In this document: in pieces, positions 8,289 to 16,251 of the stretch
Position numbering within the stretch: the stretch's first letter is position 1
How the letters are laid out: every line of letters begins with the position of its first letter
Source of the DNA: Sphingobium_A sp965228065
GTDB lineage: Bacteria > Pseudomonadota > Alphaproteobacteria > Sphingomonadales > Sphingomonadaceae
DNA length: 64,000 nucleotides
Reading direction: 5' to 3'
Assembly: GCA_965228065.1 (NCBI GenBank)
Contig: OZ245788.1
Location: 2,604,001-2,668,000 of the forward strand
The notes under the pieces: generated by a model
Database searches by the model: none
What the model was told of the DNA's origin: nothing
What the model saw: the letters and a program-made list of their open reading frames with translations, nothing else
Translations under genes and position numbers: made by a program

Positions 8289-9566
8289 ATGAAACATTTG
8301 TTTCTGGCGGCAGCCGCATTGTGCCTGCCCGCGACCGCCTACGCGGACACGACCGTCATCCACGCCGGCCGGCTGATCCAGGAGCCGGGCAAGCCGGTGC
8401 TGACCAGACAGAGCGTGATCGTCGAGGATGGCGTGATCACGGCGGTGAAGCCCGGTTATGAAACGGGGGGCAAAGTGATCGACCTGTCCTGCTGCACAGT
8501 GATGCCGGGTCTGATCGACATGCACACCCATGTCACCCTGCTGATCAACATGGCCGATCCGCAGGGATCGCTGTTGCGCGCGAACACGCGGCGTCGATCC
8601 GCATTGGCGCTGGAGGCGCTGCCGACGGTGCGCGCGATGCTGACCAACGGCTTCACCACCGTACGAAACCTCGGCGATCCGGCCGGGGTGACCTACGACA
8701 TTCGCGATGCGATCGCCCGGGGCGCGGTGGAGGGGCCGCGCATTGTCGCGGTGCAGCCGCAATTCAATGTCTCTGGCGGAGATTACGACCCGGTCAACTT
8801 CGCTTTGCGCGACGGGCTGGACAATGTGATCACCGATACCGGCGGGCTATGCAATGGCGCGGACGATTGCCGCCGCGTGATCCGCAGGGAAGTCCGCAAC
8901 GGCGCCGACGTGATCAAGCTGCGCTTTGCCGCGCCGCCCTTCATGGATCCGAAGGTCGCATCCTACGAATATCCCGACGAGATCAAGGCGATCGTCGAGA
9001 CCGCGCATCATCTCAATCGCAAGGTGGCGGCACATGTCAGCTCGCCCGAAACCGTGCGCATGGCGGTGGAGGCCGGGGTCGATACGATCGAGCATGGCCC
9101 GATCACCGCGCAGAATGTGGCGCTGATGAAGCAACATGGCACGCGTTTCACACCGACATTGCTTGCCGCCTATGTTGCTGGCGCCGTGGTGAAAGAGATG
9201 CTCAAGCGCGATCTCTACGCTGAACATGTCGCGGGCCTGAAACAGGCCTATGCCGCTGGCGTGCCGATCCTGTTCGGCAGCGATCTTGGTGTCTTCGGCC
9301 CCGAGCGCGTTCATGAGGAATTCGATCACATGGTCCGGGCGGGCATGACCCCGGCCGATGCGCTTCGGTCCGCCACGATCAATGCGGCGGATGCGCTCGG
9401 CATGGCGGACACGCTGGGGACGATCGCACCGAAGAAACAGGCCGATCTTATCGCGGTTGCCGGCGATCCGCTGTCCGACATCGCGACGATGGGCAAGGTG
9501 TTGTTCGTGATGCGCGCGGGTAAGGTCTACAAGAACGAGTCGCCGAAAGACCGGGCGGGAGAATGA
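8289..9566 (+). CDS. Exported amidohydrolase (imidazolonepropionase/prolidase-like)
   Basis: A 425-residue exported amidohydrolase of the amidohydrolase-1 type. ATG 8289 gives a signal peptide ending 'ATAYAD'; the in-frame ATG 8259 would hide it. Metal ligands are HxH in 'GLIDMHTHVTL' (about 76-86), the Lys in 'ADVIKLRFA', His in 'VAAHVSS', His in 'TIEHGP' and Asp in 'LFGSDLG'. This is the binuclear-zinc set of the family that includes bacterial Xaa-Pro and Xaa-Arg dipeptidases. It follows the first amidohydrolase by 51 bp. A dipeptidase acting on a ligand brought in by the upstream receptor is plausible but unproven. Confidence 0.9.
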   Translation: MKHLFLAAAALCLPATAYADTTVIHAGRLIQEPGKPVLTRQSVIVEDGVITAVKPGYETGGKVIDLSCCTVMPGLIDMHTHVTLLINMADPQGSLLRANTRRRSALALEALPTVRAMLTNGFTTVRNLGDPAGVTYDIRDAIARGAVEGPRIVAVQPQFNVSGGDYDPVNFALRDGLDNVITDTGGLCNGADDCRRVIRREVRNGADVIKLRFAAPPFMDPKVASYEYPDEIKAIVETAHHLNRKVAAHVSSPETVRMAVEAGVDTIEHGPITAQNVALMKQHGTRFTPTLLAAYVAGAVVKEMLKRDLYAEHVAGLKQAYAAGVPILFGSDLGVFGPERVHEEFDHMVRAGMTPADALRSATINAADALGMADTLGTIAPKKQADLIAVAGDPLSDIATMGKVLFVMRAGKVYKNESPKDRAGE

Positions 9567-9573
9567 AGTCGAC

Positions 9574-9608
9574 CGTCCTTCGCGGCGAAACGCGCGCCGC
9601 GAAGGACG
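9574..9608. terminator. Strong hairpin after the amidohydrolase operon
   Basis: A perfect 14-bp stem (9574-9587 with 9595-9608) and a 7-base loop begins 8 bp after the amidohydrolase stop codon. There is no T-run after it, so it may stabilise the 3' end of the mRNA or work with Rho rather than act as a simple intrinsic terminator. Confidence 0.6.
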
Positions 9609-9690
9609 TAGTGCCTGCCACGCTCTTCAATCCGCATTGCGACACTGGTAACATGGCGCCGAACTCGGGGGACTTCGAGAGGAGAGGCGC

Positions 9691-9894
9691 ATGATCGACG
9701 ACGACCGCAGATATCTGGAATGGCGTGGCAGGATGGAACGTGCGCGCGCCGGAAACAATTCGACGCCGCAAGCCTATCGTGCACCGGCCGAAGTGGCGCG
9801 TGCCTATGAACGGCGCCTTGCTCGATCGTTCATGGATACTGTCCGCACGGCCTCCCATCGGTTGAGCGCGCTGCACCGCTTCGGGACGGAGTAA
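9691..9894 (+). CDS. Small hypothetical protein, 67 residues
   Basis: A short basic, Arg-rich ORF ('MIDDDRRYLEWRGRMERARAG...') starting after the strong ribosome-binding stretch GAGAGGAGAGGCGC. It has no signal peptide, membrane helix or motif that I recognise. Composition (many Arg and Ala, several Glu and Tyr) suggests a helical soluble protein. It stands alone between the hairpin ending the amidohydrolase operon and the convergent cupin gene. The ribosome site is the main support; it could still be a chance ORF. Confidence 0.5.
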   Translation: MIDDDRRYLEWRGRMERARAGNNSTPQAYRAPAEVARAYERRLARSFMDTVRTASHRLSALHRFGTE

Positions 9895-9917
9895 CCGCTG
9901 CCTGCCGGTCCGTCACG

Positions 9918-10421
9918 TCATCGTGGCGGGCCAGCCAGATATTGGGCATCGGTCACCGGCTCCATCCAGTCGATCACTTTGCCGTCCAGCGCCTCCTGAA
10001 GCGCGATATGCGTCATCGCGGTGGTCGGTGTCGCGCCGTGCCAATGCTTGTGGCCCGGCGGGCACCAGATGATGTCGCCCGCCCGGATCTCGACGATCGG
10101 GCCGCCGTCGCATTGGGTCCAGCCCGTTCCCGCCGTGACGATCAATGTCTGGCCAAGTGGATGAGTGTGCCAGTTCGACCGGGCACCCGGCTCGAACGTG
10201 ACCGTCGCGCCGGTCAGGCGCGACGGCTCCGCCCGCTGGAACGGAGAATCGACACGGACGCGCCCGGTGAAATTGTCGGGCGAACCCGCCGATGACGGCT
10301 GGGTGCCGTTGCGTGTGATTTCCATGGAACTGGCCCTTTGCTGTTGTGCCGATGTGGGGGTGATCGACAGCGAGGCGATCAGTGCGATCGCGAAAGCCCT
10401 GCCGATCGCTGACATAGTCAT
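9918..10421 (-). CDS. Exported cupin-domain protein
   Basis: A 167-residue protein with a signal peptide ('...LIASLSITPTSAQQQ', about 1-27) and one cupin barrel. Cupin motif 1 is 'GARSNWHTHPLGQTLIVTAGTG' in part (about 80-100), supplying His, His and a Gln in place of the usual Glu; motif 2 is 'AGDIIWCPPGHKHWHGATP' (about 115-133). It resembles the carboxymuconolactone-associated/quercetinase-like cupins often found with reductases. Its ATG overlaps the stop of the upstream alcohol dehydrogenase gene (ATGA), so the two are translationally coupled. Substrate unknown. Confidence 0.9.
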   Translation of the reverse strand: MTMSAIGRAFAIALIASLSITPTSAQQQRASSMEITRNGTQPSSAGSPDNFTGRVRVDSPFQRAEPSRLTGATVTFEPGARSNWHTHPLGQTLIVTAGTGWTQCDGGPIVEIRAGDIIWCPPGHKHWHGATPTTAMTHIALQEALDGKVIDWMEPVTDAQYLAGPPR

Positions 10422-11470
10422 GCGGACAATGATGCGTTGTCGATCACGAAGCGATATTTCACGTCGCTGCGCTGCATGCGGTCATAGGCCTCGTCGATCT
10501 GCTGGATCGCGATCGTCTCGATCTCCGAGACGATCCCGTTCTCGGCACAGAAATCGAGCATCTCCTGTGTTTCGGCGATGCCGCCGATCAGTGAACCGGC
10601 GATCGACCGACGCTTGAAGATCAGCGCCATGACGTCGGGCGAGGGGTGGGCCTGATCGGGGGCGCCCACCAGACACATCGTGCCGTCGCGCTTGAGCAAG
10701 GCGGTGTAGGCGTCGAGATCGTGGCTTGCCGCCACGGTGTTCAGGATGAAGTCGAAGCTGCTGGTGTGCTGCGCCATCTCGTCCGCGTTGCGCGACACCA
10801 CCACCTCGTCCGCGCCGAGGTCGAGCGCATCCTGGCGCTTGGCCTCGGATGTGGTGAAGGCGACGACATGCGCACCCAGTGCGTGGGCGAGTTTGACGCC
10901 CATATGGCCCAGCCCGCCAATTCCGACGATGCCGACCTTCTTGCCGGGACCGGCCTGCCAGTGGCGGAGCGGAGACCAGGTGGTGATGCCGGCGCACAGC
11001 AAAGGCGCGACCGCCGCAAGCTGATCCTCGGGATGGCTGATCTTCAGCACGAAGCCGTCATTCACGACGATCCGCTGCGAATAGCCGCCCAGCGTATGTC
11101 CCGGCGGGTCGGCGGTCGGGCTGTTATAGGTGCCGACGAACCCGGTCTCGCAATATTGCTCCAGCCCTTCGTCACATGCATGGCAATGCTGGCAGCTGTC
11201 GACCAGGCAACCGACGCCGACGGTGTCGCCCACCTTGAATTTGGTGACCGCATCGCCGACCGCGCTGACATGGCCGACGATCTCGTGACCCGGCACGCAG
11301 GGGAAGAGCGTGCCTTCCCATTCGGAACGCACCTGATGCAGGTCCGAATGGCAGACGCCGCAATAGGCGATGTCGATCTGGACGTCGTGCGGGCCGGGCG
11401 CGCGGCGCTCGATCGCGATCGGCTCAAGTGGCTTGTCGGCGGCGTGGGCGCCATAGGCTTGGATGGTCAT
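10418..11470 (-). CDS. Zinc-dependent alcohol dehydrogenase (YahK/CAD type)
   Basis: A 350-residue cytoplasmic NADP-type medium-chain dehydrogenase. Catalytic zinc ligands are Cys37 in 'YCGVCHSDLH' and His62 in 'PGHE'; structural zinc ligands are the four Cys in the 'DSCQHCHACDEGLEQYC' region (about 91-107). The Rossmann motif is 'GIGGLGHMGVKLA' (about 178-190). This set fits the cinnamyl-alcohol/aldehyde reductase group that reduces a broad range of aldehydes. It lies between an aldo/keto reductase (50 bp upstream) and the overlapping cupin gene, forming a probable three-gene operon controlled by the divergent LysR gene at 12619. Confidence 0.93.
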   Translation of the reverse strand: MTIQAYGAHAADKPLEPIAIERRAPGPHDVQIDIAYCGVCHSDLHQVRSEWEGTLFPCVPGHEIVGHVSAVGDAVTKFKVGDTVGVGCLVDSCQHCHACDEGLEQYCETGFVGTYNSPTADPPGHTLGGYSQRIVVNDGFVLKISHPEDQLAAVAPLLCAGITTWSPLRHWQAGPGKKVGIVGIGGLGHMGVKLAHALGAHVVAFTTSEAKRQDALDLGADEVVVSRNADEMAQHTSSFDFILNTVAASHDLDAYTALLKRDGTMCLVGAPDQAHPSPDVMALIFKRRSIAGSLIGGIAETQEMLDFCAENGIVSEIETIAIQQIDEAYDRMQRSDVKYRFVIDNASLSA

Positions 11471-11520
11471 GGGGTCGTCTCGCTTTGTGCGGGGTGATTG
11501 TGGAAGATGCGGATCAAGGC

Positions 11521-12504
11521 TTAACGCCCGACGCGTGCCTGCAGATGAGAGGGATAGCGGTCGCCCTGCACGTCGATCGCGGCGAGGGCCTCGCCGATCT
11601 CGCGCAGGTCGGCGGCGGTCAGGGTGACAGCGGCAGCCCCGATATTTTCCTCCAGGCGGTGCAGCTTGGTGGTGCCGGGGATCGGCACGATCCAGGGCTG
11701 TTGTGCCAGCAGCCAGGCGATCGCGATTTGCGCCGGCGTGGCGTTCTTGGCTTTGGCGATATCGCCAAGCCGTTCGACCAGCGCCTGATTGGCTGCGCGC
11801 GCCTCCGTCGTGAAGCGCGGCACGATGTTGCGGAAATCGCTGCTGTCGAACTGGGTGTTCGCATCGATCGCGCCGGTCAGGAATCCCTTGCCGAGCGGGC
11901 TGAACGGCACGAAGCCGATGCCGAGCTCTGTGCAGAGCGGCAGGATCTCCTGCTCGGGTTCGCGCCACCACATCGAATATTCGCTCTGCAGCGCGGCGAC
12001 GGGCTGCACCGCATGTGCGCGACGGATCGAGTCCGCGCCGGCTTCGGACAGGCCGAAATGCTTGACCTTGCCTTCGTCGATCAGCGCCTTCACCGCACCG
12101 GCGACGTCTTCCATCGGAACGGCTGGATCGACGCGATGCTGATAGAGCAGGTCGATCCGGTCGGTGCGGAGGCGCTTCAGCGCGGCCTCCGTGACCTGGC
12201 GGATATTTTCCGGCCGGCTGTCCAGACCGTCGGCGACCACGCCCTTTGCAAAGCCGAACTTGGTCGCGATGACGACCTTGTCGCGGAACGGCGCCAGCGC
12301 CTCGCCGAGCAGGTCCTCATTGGCGAAGGGGCCATAGGCCTCCGCGCTGTCGAAGAAGGTGACGCCGCGCTCGAAAGCGGTCCGGATCAGCGCGATGGCG
12401 TCCTGCCGGTCGGTTGCGGGACCATAGCCATAGCTCAGCCCCATGCAGCCGAGGCCGATCGCCGAGACCTCGAGCTCGTTCGTTCCCAATATGCGCGTCT
12501 GCAT
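11521..12504 (-). CDS. Aldo/keto reductase
   Basis: A 327-residue NADPH-dependent oxidoreductase of the AKR family, first gene of the reductase-dehydrogenase-cupin operon. ATG 12504 is preferred because GGAG lies 7 bp upstream; ATG 12516 adds four residues. The full catalytic set is visible: Asp52 and Tyr57 in 'FFDSAEAYG', Lys82 in 'VIATKFG', His123 in 'DLLYQHRVD'. The C-terminal 'IVPIPGTTKLHRLEENIGA' is the NADPH phosphate-binding region. It looks most like the AKR13-type enzymes (YajO-like and plant-type auxin-induced homologues) acting on aldehydes and ketones. Confidence 0.94.
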   Translation of the reverse strand: MQTRILGTNELEVSAIGLGCMGLSYGYGPATDRQDAIALIRTAFERGVTFFDSAEAYGPFANEDLLGEALAPFRDKVVIATKFGFAKGVVADGLDSRPENIRQVTEAALKRLRTDRIDLLYQHRVDPAVPMEDVAGAVKALIDEGKVKHFGLSEAGADSIRRAHAVQPVAALQSEYSMWWREPEQEILPLCTELGIGFVPFSPLGKGFLTGAIDANTQFDSSDFRNIVPRFTTEARAANQALVERLGDIAKAKNATPAQIAIAWLLAQQPWIVPIPGTTKLHRLEENIGAAAVTLTAADLREIGEALAAIDVQGDRYPSHLQARVGR

Positions 12505-12618
12505 GGTCTGCTCCATGATGAATGTCCGGCACGCGTGCCGCCTGTCATGGAAATAGGATGTGCCATTGCCTTCGATTAGACGCTAAGAACGGCATGAAGT
12601 CATATCGGAGATTCATGA

Positions 12619-13512
12619 ATGCGCCGCGAGGAGCTGGTCGATCTCAATGCCTTCATGACGGTTGCGGAGGAACGCAGTTTCACCCGCGCTGCAGCCAAGC
12701 TCGGCACGTCGCAATCGGCATTGAGCCATACGGTCCGCCGGCTCGAGGCGCGGTTGGACGTGCGTCTGCTCACCCGGACGACACGCAGTGTGGTGCCGAC
12801 CGATGCGGGTGAGCGGCTGTTGCGCACGCTTCGTCCGGCACTGGACGAGATCGACGCGGAACTGTCCGCGCTGTCGGCGTTGCGCGACAAGCCGGCGGGC
12901 ACGATCCGCATCACCACGCCCGAGCATGCCGCGAACACTGTGCTCTGGCCGGCGATCGAGGCACTTCTGCCCGACTATCCCGATATCAATGTCGAACTCA
13001 GCGTGGATTCCAGCCTGACCGACATTGTCAGCGAACGGTTCGATGCCGGGGTCAGGCTGGGCGAACAGGTCGCGAAGGATATGATCGCGGTTCGTATCGG
13101 CCCCGAGCTGCGCATGGCCGCGGTCGCCGCGCCATCCTATTTCGCGACACGACCGGAACCGCGCACGCCGCAGGATCTGGCCGAGCATGATTGCATCAAT
13201 CTGCGCCTGCGCAGCTTCGGCGGACTTTACGCCTGGGAGTTCGAGAAGGATGGCCGCGAACTCAATGTCCGTGTCGATGGCCGGCTGGTGTTCAACGATG
13301 CGAAGATGATCCTCAATGCCGCAAGGGCCGGCTTCGGCATCGCCTTTATGCCCGACGATCATATCCATGACGATGTGGCTGAGGGGCGGCTGGTACGGGT
13401 GCTGGCCGACTGGTGCCCGCCCTTTGCAGGCTATCACATCTATTACCCCAGCCGCAGGCAGCTTTCTCCTGCCTTTGCGCTTTTCGTCGAAGCGCTCCGA
13501 TATCGCGCATAG
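12619..13512 (+). CDS. LysR-family transcriptional regulator
   Basis: A 297-residue LysR protein, divergent from the aldo/keto reductase operon and probably its regulator. The HTH domain covers about 6-65 ('FTRAAAKLGTSQSALSHTVRRLEARLDVRLLTRTTRSV') and the substrate-binding domain about 90-295. GGAG is 8 bp before ATG 12619. The 114-bp shared gap contains TTAGACGCTAA at about 12576-12586, a short dyad of the kind LysR proteins bind. It resembles the LysR protein at 1507 in the HTH end and in the 'WEFEKDG / WEFEKKG' stretch of the effector domain. Confidence 0.93.
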   Translation: MRREELVDLNAFMTVAEERSFTRAAAKLGTSQSALSHTVRRLEARLDVRLLTRTTRSVVPTDAGERLLRTLRPALDEIDAELSALSALRDKPAGTIRITTPEHAANTVLWPAIEALLPDYPDINVELSVDSSLTDIVSERFDAGVRLGEQVAKDMIAVRIGPELRMAAVAAPSYFATRPEPRTPQDLAEHDCINLRLRSFGGLYAWEFEKDGRELNVRVDGRLVFNDAKMILNAARAGFGIAFMPDDHIHDDVAEGRLVRVLADWCPPFAGYHIYYPSRRQLSPAFALFVEALRYRA

Positions 13513-13539
13513 GCCCAGGCCGGACTGGAAATATGCAGG

Positions 13540-14289
13540 TTATCCGCCCGGCCGGATGGCGATCGATGACAGGTCGGTCGCGGGATCGATGGGAACGCCG
13601 GCCTGCTTGCGTTCCGAATAGCGATCGACAAGCTGCGCCGCATGCGGACGCAGCAGGACGGTGAAGCGCACCAGTTCCTCCATCGTGTCGACGATACGGT
13701 CATAATAGGACGAGGGCGTCATCCGCCCGGCCTCGTCGAATTCCTGATAGGCCTTGGCGACGCTCGACTGATTGGGAATGGTCACCATCCGCATCCAACG
13801 GCCCAGCACGCGCAGCGCATTGACGCTGTTGAACGATTGCGAGCCGGCCGAGACCTGCATCACCGCGAGCGTGCGGCCCTGCGTGGGGCGCATTCCGCCC
13901 ATCTCCAGCGGCAGATGATCGATCTGCGCCTTGATCAGCCCGGTCAGCTGGCCATGGCGCTCGGGGCTGCACCACACCTGCCCCTCGGACCACAGGGCAT
14001 GTTCGCGCAATGCGTGCACGGCGGGATGATCGTCGCCCGTCACCTGATCGGGCAGTGGCAGGTCGGACGGGTCGAAGATCCGCGTTTCGGCGCCGAAATA
14101 TTGCAGCAGCCGCGCCGCCTCCTCGACGCAGAGCCGCGAATAGGATCGCTCGCGCAGCGATCCGTAGAGCAGCAGGATGCGCGGCGGCGGATCGCCGGCG
14201 CCCAGGCCGAACGCTGGCCGCGCGTGCGCGAACCGGGGATCGAGCGCTGGCAGATGCGCCGGATCGGGCAGGGTGCGCAGCCGGTTCAT
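13540..14289 (-). CDS. arsH: ArsH, NADPH-dependent FMN reductase
   Basis: A 249-residue flavodoxin-fold protein of the ArsH family, which oxidises trivalent organoarsenicals and can reduce other substrates with NADPH. The FMN-binding loop 'LLYGSLRERSYSRLC' (about 40-54) and the ArsH block 'EMGGMRPTQGRTLAVMQVSAGSQSFN' (in part, about 129-155) are clear. The length is usual for the family. Its ATG overlaps the acr3 stop by 4 bp (ATGA). It is the last gene of the arsenic operon and converges on the LysR gene. Confidence 0.95.
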   Translation of the reverse strand: MNRLRTLPDPAHLPALDPRFAHARPAFGLGAGDPPPRILLLYGSLRERSYSRLCVEEAARLLQYFGAETRIFDPSDLPLPDQVTGDDHPAVHALREHALWSEGQVWCSPERHGQLTGLIKAQIDHLPLEMGGMRPTQGRTLAVMQVSAGSQSFNSVNALRVLGRWMRMVTIPNQSSVAKAYQEFDEAGRMTPSSYYDRIVDTMEELVRFTVLLRPHAAQLVDRYSERKQAGVPIDPATDLSSIAIRPGG

Positions 14290-15359
14290 GCCCGTGCCTC
14301 CGCTGGTACGCCGTCCGCAAACCAGCGTTGCCCCAGTCGCAGCGCGACATGGACGAGCAGGATCAGCACGGGCACTTCGACGAGTGGGCCGATCACCGCC
14401 GCGAAGGCGACGGGCGATGCCAGGCCGAACGCGGCGATTGCGACCGCGATCGCCAGTTCGAAATTATTGCCCGCCGCGGTGAAGGCGATCGCGGTGGTGC
14501 GCGGATAGTCCGCGCCGATCATCCGCCCCATCGCGAAGCTGATCAGGAACTGGATGATGAAATAAAGCGTGAGGGGGATCGCGATCCGTACCGCATCGAG
14601 CGGAAGGCGGACGACGTCGCCGCCCTTCAGGCTGAACATGGCGACGATGGTGAACAGCAATGCAGCCAGCGTCAGTGGCGCTATGCGCGGGATGAAGCGC
14701 GTTTCGTACCAATGCTGCCCATGCCGCGCGGTCAGGATGCGCCGGGTGAGGAAGCCGGCGAGGAAGGGCAGGCCGAGATAGATCAGCACGGCTTCGGCGA
14801 TGGGGCGGAATCCCGCATCGACCACCTGGCCCTGCAGCCCGAACACAGGCGGCAACACGCTGAGGAAGAGCCACGCATAGACGCTGAAGAACAGGATCTG
14901 GAAGATCGCGTTAAACGCGACAAGCCCCGCGACATAGTGATTGTCGCCCCTGGCGAGCTGGTTCCACACCAGCACCATTGCGATGCAGCGCGCCAGCCCG
15001 ATCAGGATCAGCCCGGTCATGTAGTCCGGCCGGTCGCTCAGAAAGGTTACGGCCAGAACGAACATCAGCACCGGGCCGATCAGCCAGTTCTGGACGAGCG
15101 AGAGCGCCAACACCCGCCGGTCGGCAAACACGCGCGGCAATTCCTCATAGCGGACACGCGCCAGCGGCGGGTACATCATCAGGATCAGTCCGATCGCGAT
15201 CGGGATGTTGGTGCTGCCGATCGACAGCCGGTCGAGCGCGGTGGGCAGGCCGGCAAAGACGCCGCCGAGCAGAACGCCCAGCGCCATCGCCGCGAAGATC
15301 CACAGCGTCAGATAGCGATCGAGGAACGACAATCGTGCCGGCTTCGCCGCATTTGCCAT
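14286..15359 (-). CDS. acr3: ACR3-type arsenite efflux permease
   Basis: A 357-residue inner-membrane carrier with about ten hydrophobic helices that exports arsenite. The family signature with its essential cysteine, 'GLARCIAMVLVWNQLARGD', lies in the fourth helix region (about 118-136). The true start is ATG 15359, which shares one base with the arsC stop (TGATG); the frame is open far upstream inside arsC but that reading is a shadow. It takes arsenite made by ArsC. Confidence 0.95.
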   Translation of the reverse strand: MANAAKPARLSFLDRYLTLWIFAAMALGVLLGGVFAGLPTALDRLSIGSTNIPIAIGLILMMYPPLARVRYEELPRVFADRRVLALSLVQNWLIGPVLMFVLAVTFLSDRPDYMTGLILIGLARCIAMVLVWNQLARGDNHYVAGLVAFNAIFQILFFSVYAWLFLSVLPPVFGLQGQVVDAGFRPIAEAVLIYLGLPFLAGFLTRRILTARHGQHWYETRFIPRIAPLTLAALLFTIVAMFSLKGGDVVRLPLDAVRIAIPLTLYFIIQFLISFAMGRMIGADYPRTTAIAFTAAGNNFELAIAVAIAAFGLASPVAFAAVIGPLVEVPVLILLVHVALRLGQRWFADGVPAEARA

Positions 15360-15790
15360 CAGCTCGGCCTCCGTTCGCCGATATCGACGACGGATTGGCC
15401 ATCCTCCTTGACGAACGCCACGCGCTGCGGGGCCGGCAGCAGATCGAGCACTGTCTCTGAAGGGCGGCACAGCTTCACGCCCAATGGCGAGACGACAATC
15501 GGGCGGTTGATCAGCACGGGATGCGCCATCATTGCGTCGATCAGCGCATCGTCCGAAAGCGCGGGGTCTGCCAGGCCCAGCTCCGCAAAGGGGGTGCCCT
15601 TTTCGCGCAGCAATGCGCGGGGCGCGATGCCGGCTCGCGCGATCAATCCGGCCAGCAATGCGCGCGACGGCGGCGTCTTCAGATATTCGATCACATGAGG
15701 TTCCATGCCCGCATTGCGGATCATCGCCAGTGCGTTGCGCGAGGTGCCGCATTCGGGGTTGTGATAGATGACGATATCGATGGCAGGCAT
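15359..15790 (-). CDS. arsC: Arsenate reductase, glutaredoxin-dependent
   Basis: A 143-residue cytoplasmic enzyme reducing arsenate to arsenite with glutathione and glutaredoxin. The active site is 'HNPECGTSRN' with Cys14, followed by the family motif 'LLREKGTPFAELGL' and the anion-binding Arg in 'NRPIVVSPLG' (about 94-103). Its length and motif match the plasmid R773 ArsC class, not the thioredoxin class. Its stop overlaps the acr3 start. It is separated from arsR by 119 bp holding two inverted repeats. Confidence 0.95.
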   Translation of the reverse strand: MPAIDIVIYHNPECGTSRNALAMIRNAGMEPHVIEYLKTPPSRALLAGLIARAGIAPRALLREKGTPFAELGLADPALSDDALIDAMMAHPVLINRPIVVSPLGVKLCRPSETVLDLLPAPQRVAFVKEDGQSVVDIGERRPS

Positions 15791-15830
15791 GGTGGCTCCG
15801 CTCAGCAGCAGGGGGAAAGTTGGGCGATCA

Positions 15831-15878
15831 GAGCGCTTCCCGAAAAAGTGGGAACCGGTTTTTCGGCCAGGAAGCGCT
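15831..15878. repeat. Nested inverted repeat, alphaproteobacterial REP-like
   Basis: The outer arms AGCGCTTCC (15832-15840) and GGAAGCGCT (15870-15878) are perfect, and the inner arms CCGAAAAA and TTTTTCGG (15840-15847 and 15859-15866) are also perfect. Together they make a long hairpin in the arsR-arsC gap. The sequence resembles intergenic repeats I know from many alphaproteobacterial genomes. It could lower read-through or fold in the arsRC mRNA. Confidence 0.7.
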
Positions 15879-15892
15879 CAAGATATTGGTTG

Positions 15893-15946
15893 AGAGCCTT
15901 TCTTATCCGTCAGGGCGATTCCGCCCTGACGGATAAGAAAGGCTCT
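15893..15946. repeat. 25-bp perfect inverted repeat overlapping the arsR 3' end
   Basis: The arms at 15893-15917 and 15922-15946 are perfectly complementary with a 4-base loop. The right arm, the loop and part of the left arm encode the last eleven ArsR residues and the stop codon. On the arsR transcript there is no T-run after it, so it is not a standard terminator; it may be an inserted palindrome or an attenuator between arsR and arsC. Confidence 0.9.
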
Positions 15947-16251
15947 AGTGGCGCGCACAATGCAGCATCGCCCCCGCAGCAATCCTTGACGAGGAACAGG
16001 GTGAGACCGCGCAGCGAGTCCAGATCGGCGCGGTAGACGATCGAACGGCTGTGGCGCTCAGCCTTCACCAGCCCGGCGCGCGCCAATATGCCGAGATGTG
16101 CGGACATGGTGTTTTGCGGCACATCCAGCCGGCGGGCGATTTCGCCCGCGGCCAGTCCTTCGGGTTCGTGCCGGACGAGCAGGCGGAATGTGTCGAGCCG
16201 CGTCGATTGTGCAAGAGCGCCGAGCGCGGCGATGGCCGAATCACTATCCAT
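15910..16251 (-). CDS. arsR: ArsR-family arsenic-responsive repressor
   Basis: A 113-residue winged-helix repressor that leaves DNA on binding trivalent arsenic. The HTH is about 33-63 ('GEIARRLDVPQNTMSAHLGILARAGLV'). The metal site is C-terminal: Cys91-Cys92 and Cys99 in 'KDCCGGDAALC', the arrangement known from Acidithiobacillus ArsR rather than the CVC site of R773 ArsR. The last residues, '...FLSVRAESP', are encoded by the 25-bp inverted repeat, so the tail may have been acquired. It heads arsR-arsC-acr3-arsH; an AT-rich dyad overlaps its start codon. Confidence 0.93.
   Translation of the reverse strand: MDSDSAIAALGALAQSTRLDTFRLLVRHEPEGLAAGEIARRLDVPQNTMSAHLGILARAGLVKAERHSRSIVYRADLDSLRGLTLFLVKDCCGGDAALCAPLEPFLSVRAESP

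Noticed and set aside
2978..9566. Possible lasso-peptide locus, since FecI-FecR-receptor sets accompany these in sphingomonads
   Set aside because: There is no precursor peptide, no B/C processing genes and no S9-type isopeptidase in the window.
14286..15752. 488-codon reading of acr3 extending through arsC
   Set aside because: Only the last 357 codons resemble ACR3; the upstream part is arsC in another frame. The ATG at 15359 overlapping the arsC stop is the true start.
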